64,000 nucleotides of DNA from Sordaria brevicollis (Eukaryota > Ascomycota > Sordariomycetes > Sordariales > Sordariaceae). The notes beneath the pieces were generated by a model. That model was not told the origin of the DNA. It did no database searches and saw only the letters and a list, made by a program, of their open reading frames with translations. The stretch's first letter is position 1. Each line of letters starts with the position of its first letter. Positions 50,305 through 60,149 of this stretch are shown here, piece by piece. The translations under genes were made by a program, and so were the position numbers. The stretch lies in NCBI GenBank assembly GCA_033439795.1, contig JAUTDP010000016.1, positions 62,001 to 126,000 on the forward strand. Direction: 5' to 3'.

Positions 50305-51333
50305 GGTGGGCGACCTGTGTTTGTGTATATGCGACAGATCGCGGGGTTGACGGACTGGCAATTGGCGGCGGTGTTGCGAACTTCGCGAATGGGAATGGGG
50401 CCTTCGTTGTCGACCTCAGAATTCGCGATTATCGATGCGATTGCAAAAAAATTGTTGATGCTTTGCCTGCCGCGGGTCCGCTGGGAGAAACATACGTCCA
50501 ATGAGGTCGAGTTAAGTGACTGGAGTGGATCCAGATTCTGCATGGGAGGACCCATTGCCTGCCCCAGAGCAAGGGTCCTGAAGATCCCTGTGAATGAAAC
50601 GGCAGCTCTGTAAACAAAACATTCGGTGCTGTATCTTGGAGCTTCAGACAGCTTGACGATGCTCCAGTTGATGCTTTTATTGTGTATTAGTCTATCTCAG
50701 ATCATCTGGATATGACTTCAAAGCTTGTACTGAGATGTGAGCGTCAGCTACTTCCGCGGGTGTTACGGTTGGGCGGTCTGTTTTAGAAGTACTGGGTACC
50801 TTTATTTTAGGTATCGGTTTCGCTAATTTCAGGTACCGTGTACCTTTACCCACTATAGCTGTACATACCTCACCTTACACGGAGGCATTGTGCTATCAAC
50901 CCAACTCCAGGTCACCAGGGATGTAGGAAACATACTCTTTACATTCATATCCAGGACACCTCTCCATCTCCAACACCCTCCCGGAAATAATGCCAATACC
51001 GTGCTCACATCCCGGTCCGGGTTCGGGAATCGGGATAGGTATCCCCGCTGGTCTCGGTGCGGGGCAATGCGGGACACTCACTCAGCGTCACCACCCAATG
51101 TCACTTTCTCCTATTCAACCACCTTGATGACGTGCTTGGACAAGCTTCACTCAGCTTGGAAATACATTCACAAAGGTACAGTTGAAGTAAACCACCAGCT
51201 CCATTCAACATTCAATCTCACATTATACCTCCCCAAGACATTCAACACCATCTCAACTTCCTTCTCCTCAACTCCCTCCTCAACTAACAACACGCCCCCA
51301 GACACTCACCACCACAAGACGACCTCCCCAACC
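50305..51333. promoter_or_regulatory. Divergent intergenic region between RPA43-like and NmrA-like genes
   Basis: About 1.03 kb between two divergently transcribed genes. A cluster of ggtacc/ggtacct-type motifs lies at 50790-50855 (gggtacctttattttaggta and caggtaccgtgtacctttac). A pyrimidine- and CA-rich leader (51195-51330) precedes the NmrA-like ATG. No TATA box is certain. Confidence 0.5.
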
Positions 51334-52437
51334 ATGACCTCCTCCTCCGACTTCAAACCAACCAACATCCTCATAATAGGCGGCACCGGCACCATAGGCG
51401 CCTACATAACCTCCACCCTCCTCTCTTCCCCCGATCCAAAGCCCTACACCACCCTAACCCTCTTCACCCGCCCCGGCTTCGACTCCGACCCCTCCTCCGC
51501 CAAAGCCCAACTAATCACCCACTGGCAATCTCTCGGCCTGCGCATCGTCACGGGCTCCGTCGAATCCTTTTCCCAAACCGATTTCACCAAAGTCTTTGAG
51601 GATGGCAGTTTCGACACCATAATCTCCTGCCTCGGCCGCGCCACTTTGCAGTACCAACCCAAGATCATCGATGCTGCTGAGGCTTCAGAGAAAGTGAAGT
51701 GGTTCTTGCCGAGCGAGTTTGGGACGGATGTGGAATATAACGAGCGGAGTAAGGATGAGTTGACGCATGTGGGCAAACTGGCTTTACGAAAACATGTGAG
51801 GGAAAAAGTGAAGAGGTTAAAGGTCACGTATGTGGTTACGGGGCCGTATTTCGACATGTGGCTTTATCCTACTCCCGGGTACCCTCAAGCGGGCGGGTTT
51901 GAGCCAAAGGAGAAGAAGGCGTGGATCGTTGGGGACGGAGAGGGGAAGGTTGGGTTTTGTACCATGTGGGAGTAAGTCTTCTTTTTTCCTTTTTCCTTCC
52001 CCATTATCATATGCGATACACTAACAACAACAAGCGTCGGCCGCTTCGTCCTCGCAACCCTCCTCCACCCAGCCCAATCCTTCAACAAAGCCCTCAAGGT
52101 TCAATCCTTCGTCGTCACACCCAACCAAGTCCTGGCCGAGTTCGAGAAACAGACCGGCGGCACCAAATTCGACGTGACGTACACCCCTCTGTCCGAAATT
52201 GAGAAGCTGGAGACGGTGCTTTGGGATAAGGAGAACATCGATGGGAAACCGCAGCCGAAGCCCCAGGCCACGCCCGTTACTTTGCGCAGGATCTGGGCTC
52301 AGGGCGGGACGCTGTATGAGAAGAATGATAATGAGCTGTTGGAGGTGAAGGAGGAGGATTCGGATACTTTGGAGGAGGGGGTGAGGAGGTATTTGAGGGG
52401 AGGGTATAAGACCGAGACTTTTGGGGTTAGGGAATAG
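51334..52437 (+). CDS. NmrA/isoflavone-reductase-like NAD(P)-binding protein
   Basis: Two exons (51334-51971 and 52035-52437) with a 63-bp intron (GTAAGT...AACAAG) give 346 residues. The N-terminal dinucleotide-binding motif G-G-T-G-T-I-G is at 16-22. The family block F-L-P-S-E-F-G at about 124-130 and Lys148 (H-V-G-K-L-A-L-R-K), in the position of the active-site Lys of isoflavone and phenylcoumaran reductases, are present. D-V-G-R-F-V is formed across the splice. These atypical short-chain dehydrogenases either reduce small aromatic substrates or act as redox sensors (NmrA type). The substrate cannot be read from sequence. ATG context (accATGacc) is good. No biosynthetic cluster partners lie nearby. 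Confidence 0.88.
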
Positions 52438-52966
52438 AGAGAAGCCTTGTCTGAGACGGTAGGAGGTGGGTGTATACCGTGTATGGAACGAGAGGGTAAG
52501 GACTGGAAGGAATGAGGCAAGTAATAACCAAGTGGAAGTCACCGATGTTGAGCCAAGCATAGTTAGTGTACGTGTTTACGAGTCTGAACAGGAATTGGCT
52601 GATACCAGGCCATGTGCTAGATGGATCGCTTGGTAAACAGTATCCCAAGATGGAAGTGTTCGTCGAGGCTTTCAAGTCATAGAAAAGTCTTGTCTCTGTG
52701 TGTGTGAGGTGGCTTGAACAACATCTGTGTGAGACTAGATACCTTTAGAGCTATCAGTCTTTGAACGTACAACTCAATCACCAATCCTGCAATTGCGCCG
52801 ATATATAGACCCATTATGCATTCTATATAACTCAGTAGGGTATCTATAATAAGCCTAGGAGTGCATTTGCTAGGACAGCCAAACCATCAAAAGATGCAAG
52901 GTAATTCTGCTTGCAAGGTAGAATTGGAATGCACCACTATAAACCAGCGACCACGGCGGTTAAGAC
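52438..52966. other. Intergenic region, no gene seen
   Basis: The 3' flank of the NmrA-like gene, followed by the 3' end of the membrane-protein pseudogene on the other strand. Nothing further is recognised. Confidence 0.6.
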
Positions 52967-53052
52967 TTAAGCCCGTGACAAGCAGCACCCCTCGTTGTCG
53001 ACGGCCCCAAGAGACCCACCACCTTCCTCCAAGCGACGGCAATCCTCAAGTT

Positions 53053-53222
53053 GACAGCCGGAGGTCTCCTCAAGCTGACTGTCCTCCCCCAAGTGACAGC
53101 CGGAGGTCTCCTCAAGCACACTGTCCTCCCCCAAGTAGCAGTCGGAGGTCTCCTCAAGCTGACTGTCCTCCCCCAAGTAACAGCCGGAGGGAGGTCTCCT
53201 CAAGCTCACTACCCTCCCCCAG
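53053..53222 (-). repeat. 42-bp minisatellite, four units
   Basis: Four tandem units starting at 53053, 53095, 53137 and 53179 (the last one 44 bp). Read on minus each encodes a 14-residue unit of the type C-Y-L-G-E-D-S-Q-L-E-E-T-S-G. It corresponds to the Q-L-E-E-D-S-G-Y-Y-L-E-D tail of the intact gene, where the motif is not expanded. Confidence 0.92.
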
Positions 53223-53439
53223 GGACAGGTTACCGTCCCTCTCCAAATCATCACCCCCTGCTTGATCTTGCTCAGCCACATCTTCCTCAACCACATTTCA
53301 CCACCTCACCCTTAATGAAGAACACCACCTAGCGACCATCTGGCCCCTTTTCATAGTCATAGACCAGGCGCTAGCCGACGCTTATCCCATTCTTTAGCAA
53401 ACTTTTTCAAACCCGCCACAGAACTAGGCGCGTCTTTCC

Positions 53440-53477
53440 AAAAAAAAAAAAAAAGAAAAAAAAAAAAGAAAAGAAAG
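53440..53477 (+). repeat. A-rich homopurine tract
   Basis: 38 bp of A with a few G (15 A, then G, then A12 and shorter runs) inside the pseudogene copy of exon 4. It has no counterpart at the matching position of the intact gene. Confidence 0.95.
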
Positions 53478-54680
53478 GTAGGATGCTTTAAAGTTTGAGG
53501 ACCGTCTCCGGAAGCAGCGACGGTCACGGACTGGATAAGAATCTCAAGACATAAGCGAGTGGGCTCATTGAGCTGTCGATGACAACAACATAAACCCGGT
53601 TCCACCAGCCCCAGTCTGGATTGAAATCTGGATAGGTAGGCAGCAGCAAGAAACGCCAGGAAAGTTCAGTAATGTAATGTACCATTGCGAACGCGAATGG
53701 GACGGGATCCGGATCCATTTGTGCCCGCCAATTGTCTTTTTGTCTTTTTTCCGTTTTGTAAAGACGGGAGCTAATTGCGTAGCGTCCCGTCCGTATACGT
53801 AGCCGTCAGAGCCGAAAAACTCCCGTCGACTCGAAAAGGCCATCTCGTTTCAGAGGACTTGAGGTACACCTTGATTTCTTTGAGTTTGATCGGTGAGTCG
53901 AACGCCATGTCATGTCGCACGGATGTCTCCCGCACCATTCTTGTTCATGTTCTTGCTGTATCCAAGGGCGATGCGTGCTGCTCGCCGTGCCAGAAGCTAG
54001 GTGGTTCTTCCAGAAGCTCGTAGTCCCACCCACCTCAGCCACTTTGAATCTCGGACGGCCATCATGTAAAACATGAACGGTACCGTATCTTGTCTGGACA
54101 TTCCCTACTGCGAGACACCTCAACCGGTGATCATGAATGCTTCGAGAATTGTCGGCTGGTACTGTAGAAGGTCCAAAGAGGACTGACCAAGTCGAGTCAA
54201 AGAATGTAGTCATCCATTGCGTCTTTCAAACTGCGATCGATGCCCATTAGCCCTTGTCTTCCATCTTAGGTATGTACAGAGCCGATAGAGATATCCAGCA
54301 AGAAGATGAGTAAATAGTTAATGATAGTAAACACTTACGTTAAAGTGCGAAGCGTCAGTCCCTTTTCTCATCGCTCGGTCCCAAAAGTCAGTGCATTTTG
54401 AGCCGCCTCAAGGAAACTCCTCCAGTTCATGATGACTCGTGCCGCCCAAAACAGAAGAATTGCATTGAGACTCATCCATTTTTGCGGGTGCCTCGTCGAA
54501 GAACGACTCCTCCGAGTACGGTTTGCCATCAAAGTGGAATGAAATGGCCGTGTTTGCAACAACGACCAAGACGGGCAAGCACACAGAGATTGGCCAACAG
54601 GGACAACGGGAAACGTCGAACCCAAACGCAAACGGGCATCCAAGACGGGCACGAGATCGAGATATGGAAGTTCACACCAT

Positions 54681-54960
54681 CTTGCCTGCGTTGTCGAAGT
54701 ACTTGTGTGAAGATTGTAGACAAGGTGCAACGAAAGAAAAGTTGTCAGGCAGTGGTCCGTTGGGAGAAAATGAATGAAAGCTGCGTGGTCGAATGAACTT
54801 GTGTGTGAAGATGGGAGACAAGTTCGGTCGAAAAGAAAAAGATTGTCAAGCAGCAAAGTTCTGTTCAACGTTGACAAAAGCTGTGTGGTCGAAGAACTTT
54901 TGTGAGAGTTGGAGTTGGAGACAAGTTCGGTCGAAAAGAAAGGTTGAGAGGAGTTCAATG
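54681..54960. repeat. Degenerate ~100-bp tandem repeat in the pseudogene leader
   Basis: Three diverged units start near 54685, 54785 and 54885. Each has the order gtcgaa-acttgtgtg-gaag, then gacaaggt/gacaagttcggtcgaaaagaaa, then gttgtcaggcag/attgtcaagcag. It lies between the pseudogene TATA box and its first exon, so it expands what would have been the 5' leader. Confidence 0.8.
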
Positions 54961-55180
54961 TCAAGATCGTAGTTGGTTGAGACGAGACAGAACGATATGA
55001 GGTTGACGTGAGAGAGTTGGATAATTTGGATTGGAAGTGAAGGTTGAATGCTGTTCGGACTGAATGCTTTTGTATTGCAATGCTGTTGGAAAAGATTGTC
55101 TGGTATGATGTATCGGAATAGCAAAACAATGATGATGAAGAGAGGAAAACAAATGGATAACCAGGAGGGGGAGGGGACTC

Positions 55181-55188
55181 TTATATAC
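55181..55188 (-). promoter_or_regulatory. TATA box of the pseudogene copy
   Basis: On minus, gtatataagagtcccctccc matches gtatataagaggccctccca at 57765-57784 upstream of the intact gene. The shared TATATAAGAG and C-rich downstream sequence indicate a duplicated core promoter. Confidence 0.6.
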
Positions 55189-55199
55189 AGGTTCAAGCA

Positions 55200-55800
55200 G
55201 GGCTGATTTGGTAAGGGTAGAGTTGGAAAGCACTGGAAGGTGAGGGCTGTAAATACAAAAACTGGAAGGCGAGAGCTTGAGTGTTGGGAAGGGAAGACAA
55301 GAGGTTGGAAGGTTAAAGGCAGAGCATTGGAAGGAGTAAGTTTTGGAAGCGGATGATTAGAAAAAGGAAAGGCTCAATCCTAGAAGGTCCCCGGTAACAA
55401 TTTTGGACCAGCGAAGTAAAGTGGAAGCGAACGACTAGAAAAGGGATAACTAGAAGAAGGAAAACTGGAAGTATTGAATGCTACGAGAGGAATGGCTGCC
55501 GTACGAAAGGATATTGCAGACGGATGTAATGGGTGAAAATTGGAAGGAAACGATTAACGCAGAGAACGCCCGAGCCGGCAAGGTTGGAGGAGAGAACTGA
55601 ATGATTCTATGGTGTAAGGGAAGCCAAAAGGCATAGGCAGTGACAGGCTGGAAAGGAGGGAACAGGTAACTGGAAGGGCGTGCCGGAGTTGTGAGGGCTA
55701 GAGAAGGAGGACTGCAAGAGTGGAAGGGGAGGATTTGAAGCATGGAAGGCGAAGACTGTAAAGTTGTCAGGTTGGAACGAGAAGAGATGGGGCCTGGTGT
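55200..55800. repeat. GGAAGG-rich degenerate repeat region, including R2 copy 2
   Basis: Many short purine-rich units of the type YTGGAAGGYGARRGCT are spread over 600 bp. 55645-55762 is an inverted copy of 41178-41320. No gene is supported here. Confidence 0.75.
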
Positions 55801-56051
55801 TTTCTGCCCATATCCTCCATATCTGGAAGGTTTCATGGGTAGAGGTAACTCTTGAAATACCCTGACAGAGCCGACAAGCGCCACAGTAGGTAGGCAGAAG
55901 CGGAATCTTTACCTAAGAGGGTGATTTCTTCCCGTTTTTTTTCTGACTGCAGTCAGCGGCTGACCGCGGTCAGAATCGTGATCCGGTAATTTTTGAAGAT
56001 GAGATTATTCCAAATATACCTCTACCCCAATACGTAAAGCTCCCAAGGGCA

Positions 56052-56263
56052 TTTCCCTTCTCTTCTCTCTTATCCTTTATTATTATTCCTTCTCCTCTCT
56101 CATTTCCTTTCCTCTCCTTTCTTCTCTTCCCCCCTCCTCTCTTCTCCTTTCCTCTCTTCTCCTTTCCTCTCTTCTCCTCTCCTCTACTCTCATCTTCTCC
56201 TTTACTCTCCTTTTTTCTCCTCTCTTCTCCTTTCCTCTCTTCTCCTCTCCTTTCCTCTCCTCT
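56052..56263. repeat. ~210-bp polypyrimidine tract
   Basis: Almost pure C/T on the plus strand, with 11-16-bp units such as tcctttcctctcttc recurring. The last ~100 bp (56164-56263) are nearly uninterrupted. Such tracts can form triplex (H-) DNA. It codes for nothing convincing. Confidence 0.95.
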
Positions 56264-56899
56264 AATAGTTAGCACTTCCCCTCATAAGAGTTACATTGCG
56301 ATAGCTACATTTGGATTAGACCGGCGAGTTCTAGATTGGTAAGTGTAATAATACTGCACCCGGAGTAGTTTTGCTAGATTTTTACTATACGGGCAGTAAC
56401 ACTGCCCCCGGAGAAAAGTGACCCTGCCCCCCGAGCAAGTCCCTTTGTACCTTAATATTAAGCCAAATTTTTTTTTTAATTTTAACCAGGGGCAATTAGC
56501 GGCCAGGGATGCTATTTCTGCGGTAGAGTCTGGTGTCGTTGTGGCAGGTGGGCTGTATTCAGAGACATCGATCTCTGGCGCTGACGGCCACTGCAGTGAC
56601 ATCTCAAGAAGAGAAGGCGCAGGCCAAAAAAAAATCTGGGAGCAGCATGGCAACCTCAAGCGATACGGCCGCGATCTCCGCAAATCGCATCCTTATTCCT
56701 CGGGCTATTTCAAAGCACCTCTACCCCTAAAGACCTTGCTAGCGACAATGGCAGTGACCATCACACACATGTACTTCTACTGTCAGTCCGTCACAACTGT
56801 CACTGAGTAAGCCGTTTCAAACGATATGTGAGAATGAACGACTCGGAACCTCCGAGGAATCACTTACAGGTAAGTACCTACCTCAACCTACCTCCCAAG
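56264..56899. other. Intergenic DNA, no gene supported
   Basis: Moderately AT-rich at its left edge, with A/T runs near 56466-56480. Two 130-codon ORFs occur on opposite strands of the same segment (about 56291-56683 and 56418-56810); both lack recognisable domains. Confidence 0.5.
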
Positions 56900-57097
56900 G
56901 GAAAGGTTCGACTCGACTCCAGTCAGCCCAAACATAAAAACGAAAGGAACAAAAGATACACATAAGGAAACCGGGCACTTGGAAATGGCAGGTCTGGCCC
57001 GGGTTCAAGGGATCCCATGACACATGGAAAGACACATGGGAACGGGAGAACACATGGAAAGCCCAGGGGGATAACTCGTGGGAGGAGCAGAGCCTCA
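56900..57097 (+). repeat. Dispersed repeat R1, copy 2
   Basis: Same-orientation copy of 40631-40823, 16 kb away. It lacks part of the middle of copy 1 and has a short insertion of its own (caagggatccc and nearby). Confidence 0.85.
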
Positions 57098-57180
57098 GAC
57101 ACTGCATGCTACTCCACGTCCTCCATGTTCCCTAACCCATGTGATGTTTCCCTAACTTCCACCAGCCCCCCAATTGGGAA

Positions 57181-57745
57181 GCTGCTATGTGCTTCGTGTG
57201 TTCGTCGACCTTCAAATCTTCAATAAGTAGTAGGTAGAAACGCAAACCAACCGAAGGCACTGCAGGCCAAATACCTATCCTAGAAGGGCATGCCTGCGTA
57301 GAGAGTGAAGGCAAGGCCAGAGAAGATGGGCAGAGCAGGGCCTTCCAACACAAAAAGTCTTCAAATGCAAGCAAGCCCCTACGATATACTTCGTATATTC
57401 ATCGACCTTCGAATCCTCGACAAGGAGAAACGCAAACCAACCGAAGGCACTACAGGCCAAATATCCTGGAAGGCCATGCCTGCGTAGAGAGTGAAGGCAA
57501 GGCTAGAGAAGAAGGCAGGGCCTTCCAACACAAAAAGTCTTCAAGTGCAAGCAAGCCCCTGCGATGTGCTTCGTGTGTTCGTCAACCTTCAAATCCTCGA
57601 CAAGTAGAAACGCAAACCAACCGAAGGCACTACAGGCCAAATACACTGGAAGGGCATGCCTGCGTAGAGAGTGAAGGCAAGGCAAGGCCAGAAAAGAAGG
57701 GCAGGGCCTTCCAACACATAAAGTCTTCAAGTGCAGTGGGCAAGC
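57181..57745. repeat. ~180-bp tandem repeat (about three units)
   Basis: Units are 57295-57480 (186 bp) and 57481-57660 (180 bp), with partial units at 57181-57294 and 57661-57745. Each unit contains tgcgtagagagtgaaggcaagg, gccttccaacacaaaaagtc and acgcaaaccaaccgaaggca. The first full unit carries several TG-to-TA changes relative to the others. It lies directly upstream of the membrane-protein promoter. Confidence 0.93.
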
Positions 57746-57765
57746 AAGCCCACCGCCAAACTAGG

Positions 57766-57773
57766 TATATAAG
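57766..57773 (+). promoter_or_regulatory. TATA box upstream of the membrane-protein gene
   Basis: tatataag, 168 bp upstream of the ATG at 57941 and followed by a C-rich run (57780-57792). The same arrangement exists upstream of the inverted pseudogene copy, which supports a promoter role. Confidence 0.65.
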
Positions 57774-57940
57774 AGGCCCTCCCACCCCCCCCCTGAGAAA
57801 GAAAGTAAAAAAATTCATCATCATTATTTATGTATCATTATTAGGTACATACCCATTTTCCAGCTTCCGAAACGTCTCCCTTGGCTTCCCAAACGCTTCC
57901 TTTCAACTCCCGGAACGTCTCATTTCTCCTTCGGCAAAAG

Positions 57941-60030
57941 ATGGCGAGGTTCTCAGTTTCGTGTCCGTCCTGGATGCCTATTTGGATCCGACAATTCCCC
58001 CTGTCTCTCCTGGCCAACCTCTTCGCTTTGGTCTTCCTCATCGTGGGGAACACGGTCATATCATGTCACTTTGCCGGACAGCCATACGCGGAGTCGTTCG
58101 TCAAAGACCCGCGCAAATACATGAGCCTGTTTGCGATCATAGCTGGTGTTGTTATGAACTGGAGCTACCTTGTAGCAGCTGAGAACGCCTATTGGAACCG
58201 GGCAACGACAAAGGGGCTCACGGTAAGCTTCCACTTCAGATCTCGACTTGCTGCAAATCAAAGCGAAACATGCTCGATCACTAACACGACATGATGTCTA
58301 CACATGTAGCTCTCCGAGTTCCACTACCGATGGATGTCTGCCTATAGCATCCTCGAGGCGACAACGGGGTTCAAGGTTGCCAAGATGGTTGCTTCTGGTA
58401 AGTAAAGCTTTGTGCGGTTCACTAACAGATGTGATATATTGCTAACTCGTTCTTAACATAGCCTGCTACATCGTCGTCCTCGCCGCCGCTTGCAATTCGT
58501 TCGTGTGGCCGATGAGTGCCGACCATGCGCCCGTCACCGTGACTAGCCAAGGTTTGGCAAATGTTTTTATGACTTGGAATACGGCACCGAGCTCCGAATT
58601 TGCCTCCACCTTCACTCTGGATGGCCCCATCTCAGCAGCCCAACGGGCTTTTTACTTGGGAGGCGAGGTACAACTTTGGTCAGAGGATGTCTGCGAAGAT
58701 TGCCTTGTCAATGCACTCGGCTTCGGCTGGGCGGTGAACTGCTCGGTCTCAAACGGAACAGGTAGAGGTACCGGTACCTCCAGCAACTTGTACTCTTTTG
58801 ACCACGGATCCTCGGGGGCGGTTTTGAGACAGCAACCTCTGTTCCAAGTTTCGGCATATGACGAAGAAGGCCCGGATAATCGTCGTGTTTTGGTCGTGAG
58901 ATCCAACCACAAGTAGGAACTTGGGTGCGCCGGATCGTATCAAAACAGCTATTGCGTCTTCACCCCGTCAATCGTAAAGTACAATATGCGAGTGAGAGGC
59001 AAATCCACCACGCCCGCAGATGTCGAGATGGTTGGTATCTTAACGTAAGTACCTCTACGGTACCTATACATGCCCCTTAACAAGAAATAGGTAACCCTTA
59101 ACAACCTGAACTTGATTAGTAGCTAATGGGCATTTTGATCGCAGCATGGATGAAGCAAAGAACCATTTCTTGGCTCAACCAGGTCAACCATACTTGGACT
59201 TGTTACCGACGGAGCAGTCACTCATCATACATGAACACCGCCTAAACTCCATAGCGAAGGATGTCCAAACCAAGTTCGGAACCATGTACAGGGCAGTCCC
59301 GGACAAAAATGGCTGGACGTATGATCTCCACGAGGAAACGGCAGCCAACACGTCCAGCAGCATAGCCGTAGGTTACTCCAAGAATCCGAGCGCGCAAGGG
59401 CCGTGCAACATGGTGTTCGAATCACCAATAGACGACATCAAACTCTACCTCAACGAGCTTGGCGTCCGAGTTTCGTCCATGACGGCGACCTTTACCAATG
59501 TCACCCAGCTGGTCGAGTACACCGAGGAGAACACGCAAGATGTGTGGCGTCAAAAATGGATTCCCTACGCGTCCGGAATCGTCCTGGCTTTCCTGGCCTT
59601 TGCTGCGGCCGCCTACCAGGACTGGGGGTGGTGGAAATGGACTCTCGTCAATTGCTCCATCAGCCCTCTGGCAGTGATCCAGTCTGTTGCCGCGTCCGGG
59701 GACGGTCCCGACAGCATCCTCCCCTTCCTCAAAAATGCCCCTCGCTCCATCGCGGGCTTAAAAAAGTTCGCTAAAGAATGGGACAAGCGAGGAGAGCGCA
59801 TTTTTTATCAAAAGGGGCCAGACGGTAATTTTAGCTTTTTTATTAAAGGTGAAGTTAGGGAGGAAGAACCTCCTAACCTCAACCAAGATAATGGCCAACA
59901 AGACGAGGGTAATAATAATAGCCAGCTCGAGGAGGACTCCGGCTATTATTTAGAAGATTACCGGAGAATAGAAGAAGGGGGCAGGACTAACGAGGAGGTT
60001 AACGAAGCTAATATAGAGGAGGATGAATAA
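57941..60030 (+). CDS. Multi-pass membrane protein of unknown function, with an in-frame TAG
   Basis: Four exons (57941-58222, 58310-58397, 58462-59044, 59145-60030) with GT-AG introns of 87, 64 and 100 bp sum to exactly 613 codons in one frame. The only interruption is TAG at 58914-58916 (codon 275). The frame stays open for another 42 codons to the third intron and through exon 4. Features: short N-terminus, membrane segments near residues 18-40, 60-80 and 120-140, a Cys-containing presumably extracellular region with N-glycosylation-like sites, a further membrane segment (59575-59620, S-G-I-V-L-A-F-L-A-F-A-A-A-A-Y), then a hydrophilic acidic tail rich in Glu, Asn and Gln. I do not recognise the family. 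The TAG fits a RIP-type CAG-to-TAG change. Alternatives are a 36-bp micro-intron (58913-58948), readthrough, or two genes. A broken inverted paralogue lies at 52967-54680. Confidence 0.7.
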
Positions 60031-60036
60031 GCTTTA

Positions 60037-60050
60037 GGGGGGGGGGGGGG
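60037..60050. repeat. G14 homopolymer
   Basis: A run of 14 G just after the stop codon of the membrane-protein gene. Length may be a sequencing uncertainty. Confidence 0.95.
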
Positions 60051-60149
60051 CGGTTAAGGGCTGGTTCCACTTTTCCTAAGTACCCTTACAATTCTACAAC
60101 CCGATGACTACCTATAAGTGATTACTTTCCTAATTTCCCCCTTAGCCTG

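Larger units (their letters stand above)
52967..54680 (-). pseudogene. Broken inverted copy of the 57941-60030 membrane-protein gene
   Basis: On the minus strand, 54680-54350 matches exon 1 of the gene at 57941: C-P-S-W-M-P, R-x-F-P-L-S-L-L-A-N-L and W-M-S-L-x-A-I followed by V-I-M-N-W. About 54230-53350 matches exon 4, including the intron acceptor (gctaatgggcatcgatcgcag against gctaatgggcattttgatcgcag) and S-V-x-V-A-A-S-G-D-G-P, A-G-L-K-K-F-A-K-E-W-D-K-R. The exon 2-3 region (about 0.8 kb) is missing. The aligned start ATG is followed two codons later by TGA. There are several frameshifts and an A-rich tract (53440-53477). The acidic C-terminal tail is expanded into 42-bp repeats. It is a dead paralogue in inverted orientation, about 3.3 kb from the intact copy. 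Confidence 0.88.

Noticed and set aside
49240..50504. Long plus-strand ORFs (up to 236 codons)
   Set aside because: Antisense to the RPA43-like gene; low complexity mirrors its Lys/Glu-rich repeats.
58896..58948. 53-bp intron (GTGAGA...ACAG) that would remove the TAG of the membrane-protein gene
   Set aside because: Length is plausible, but it shifts the frame and leads to a stop immediately after the next splice, so it does not rescue the gene.
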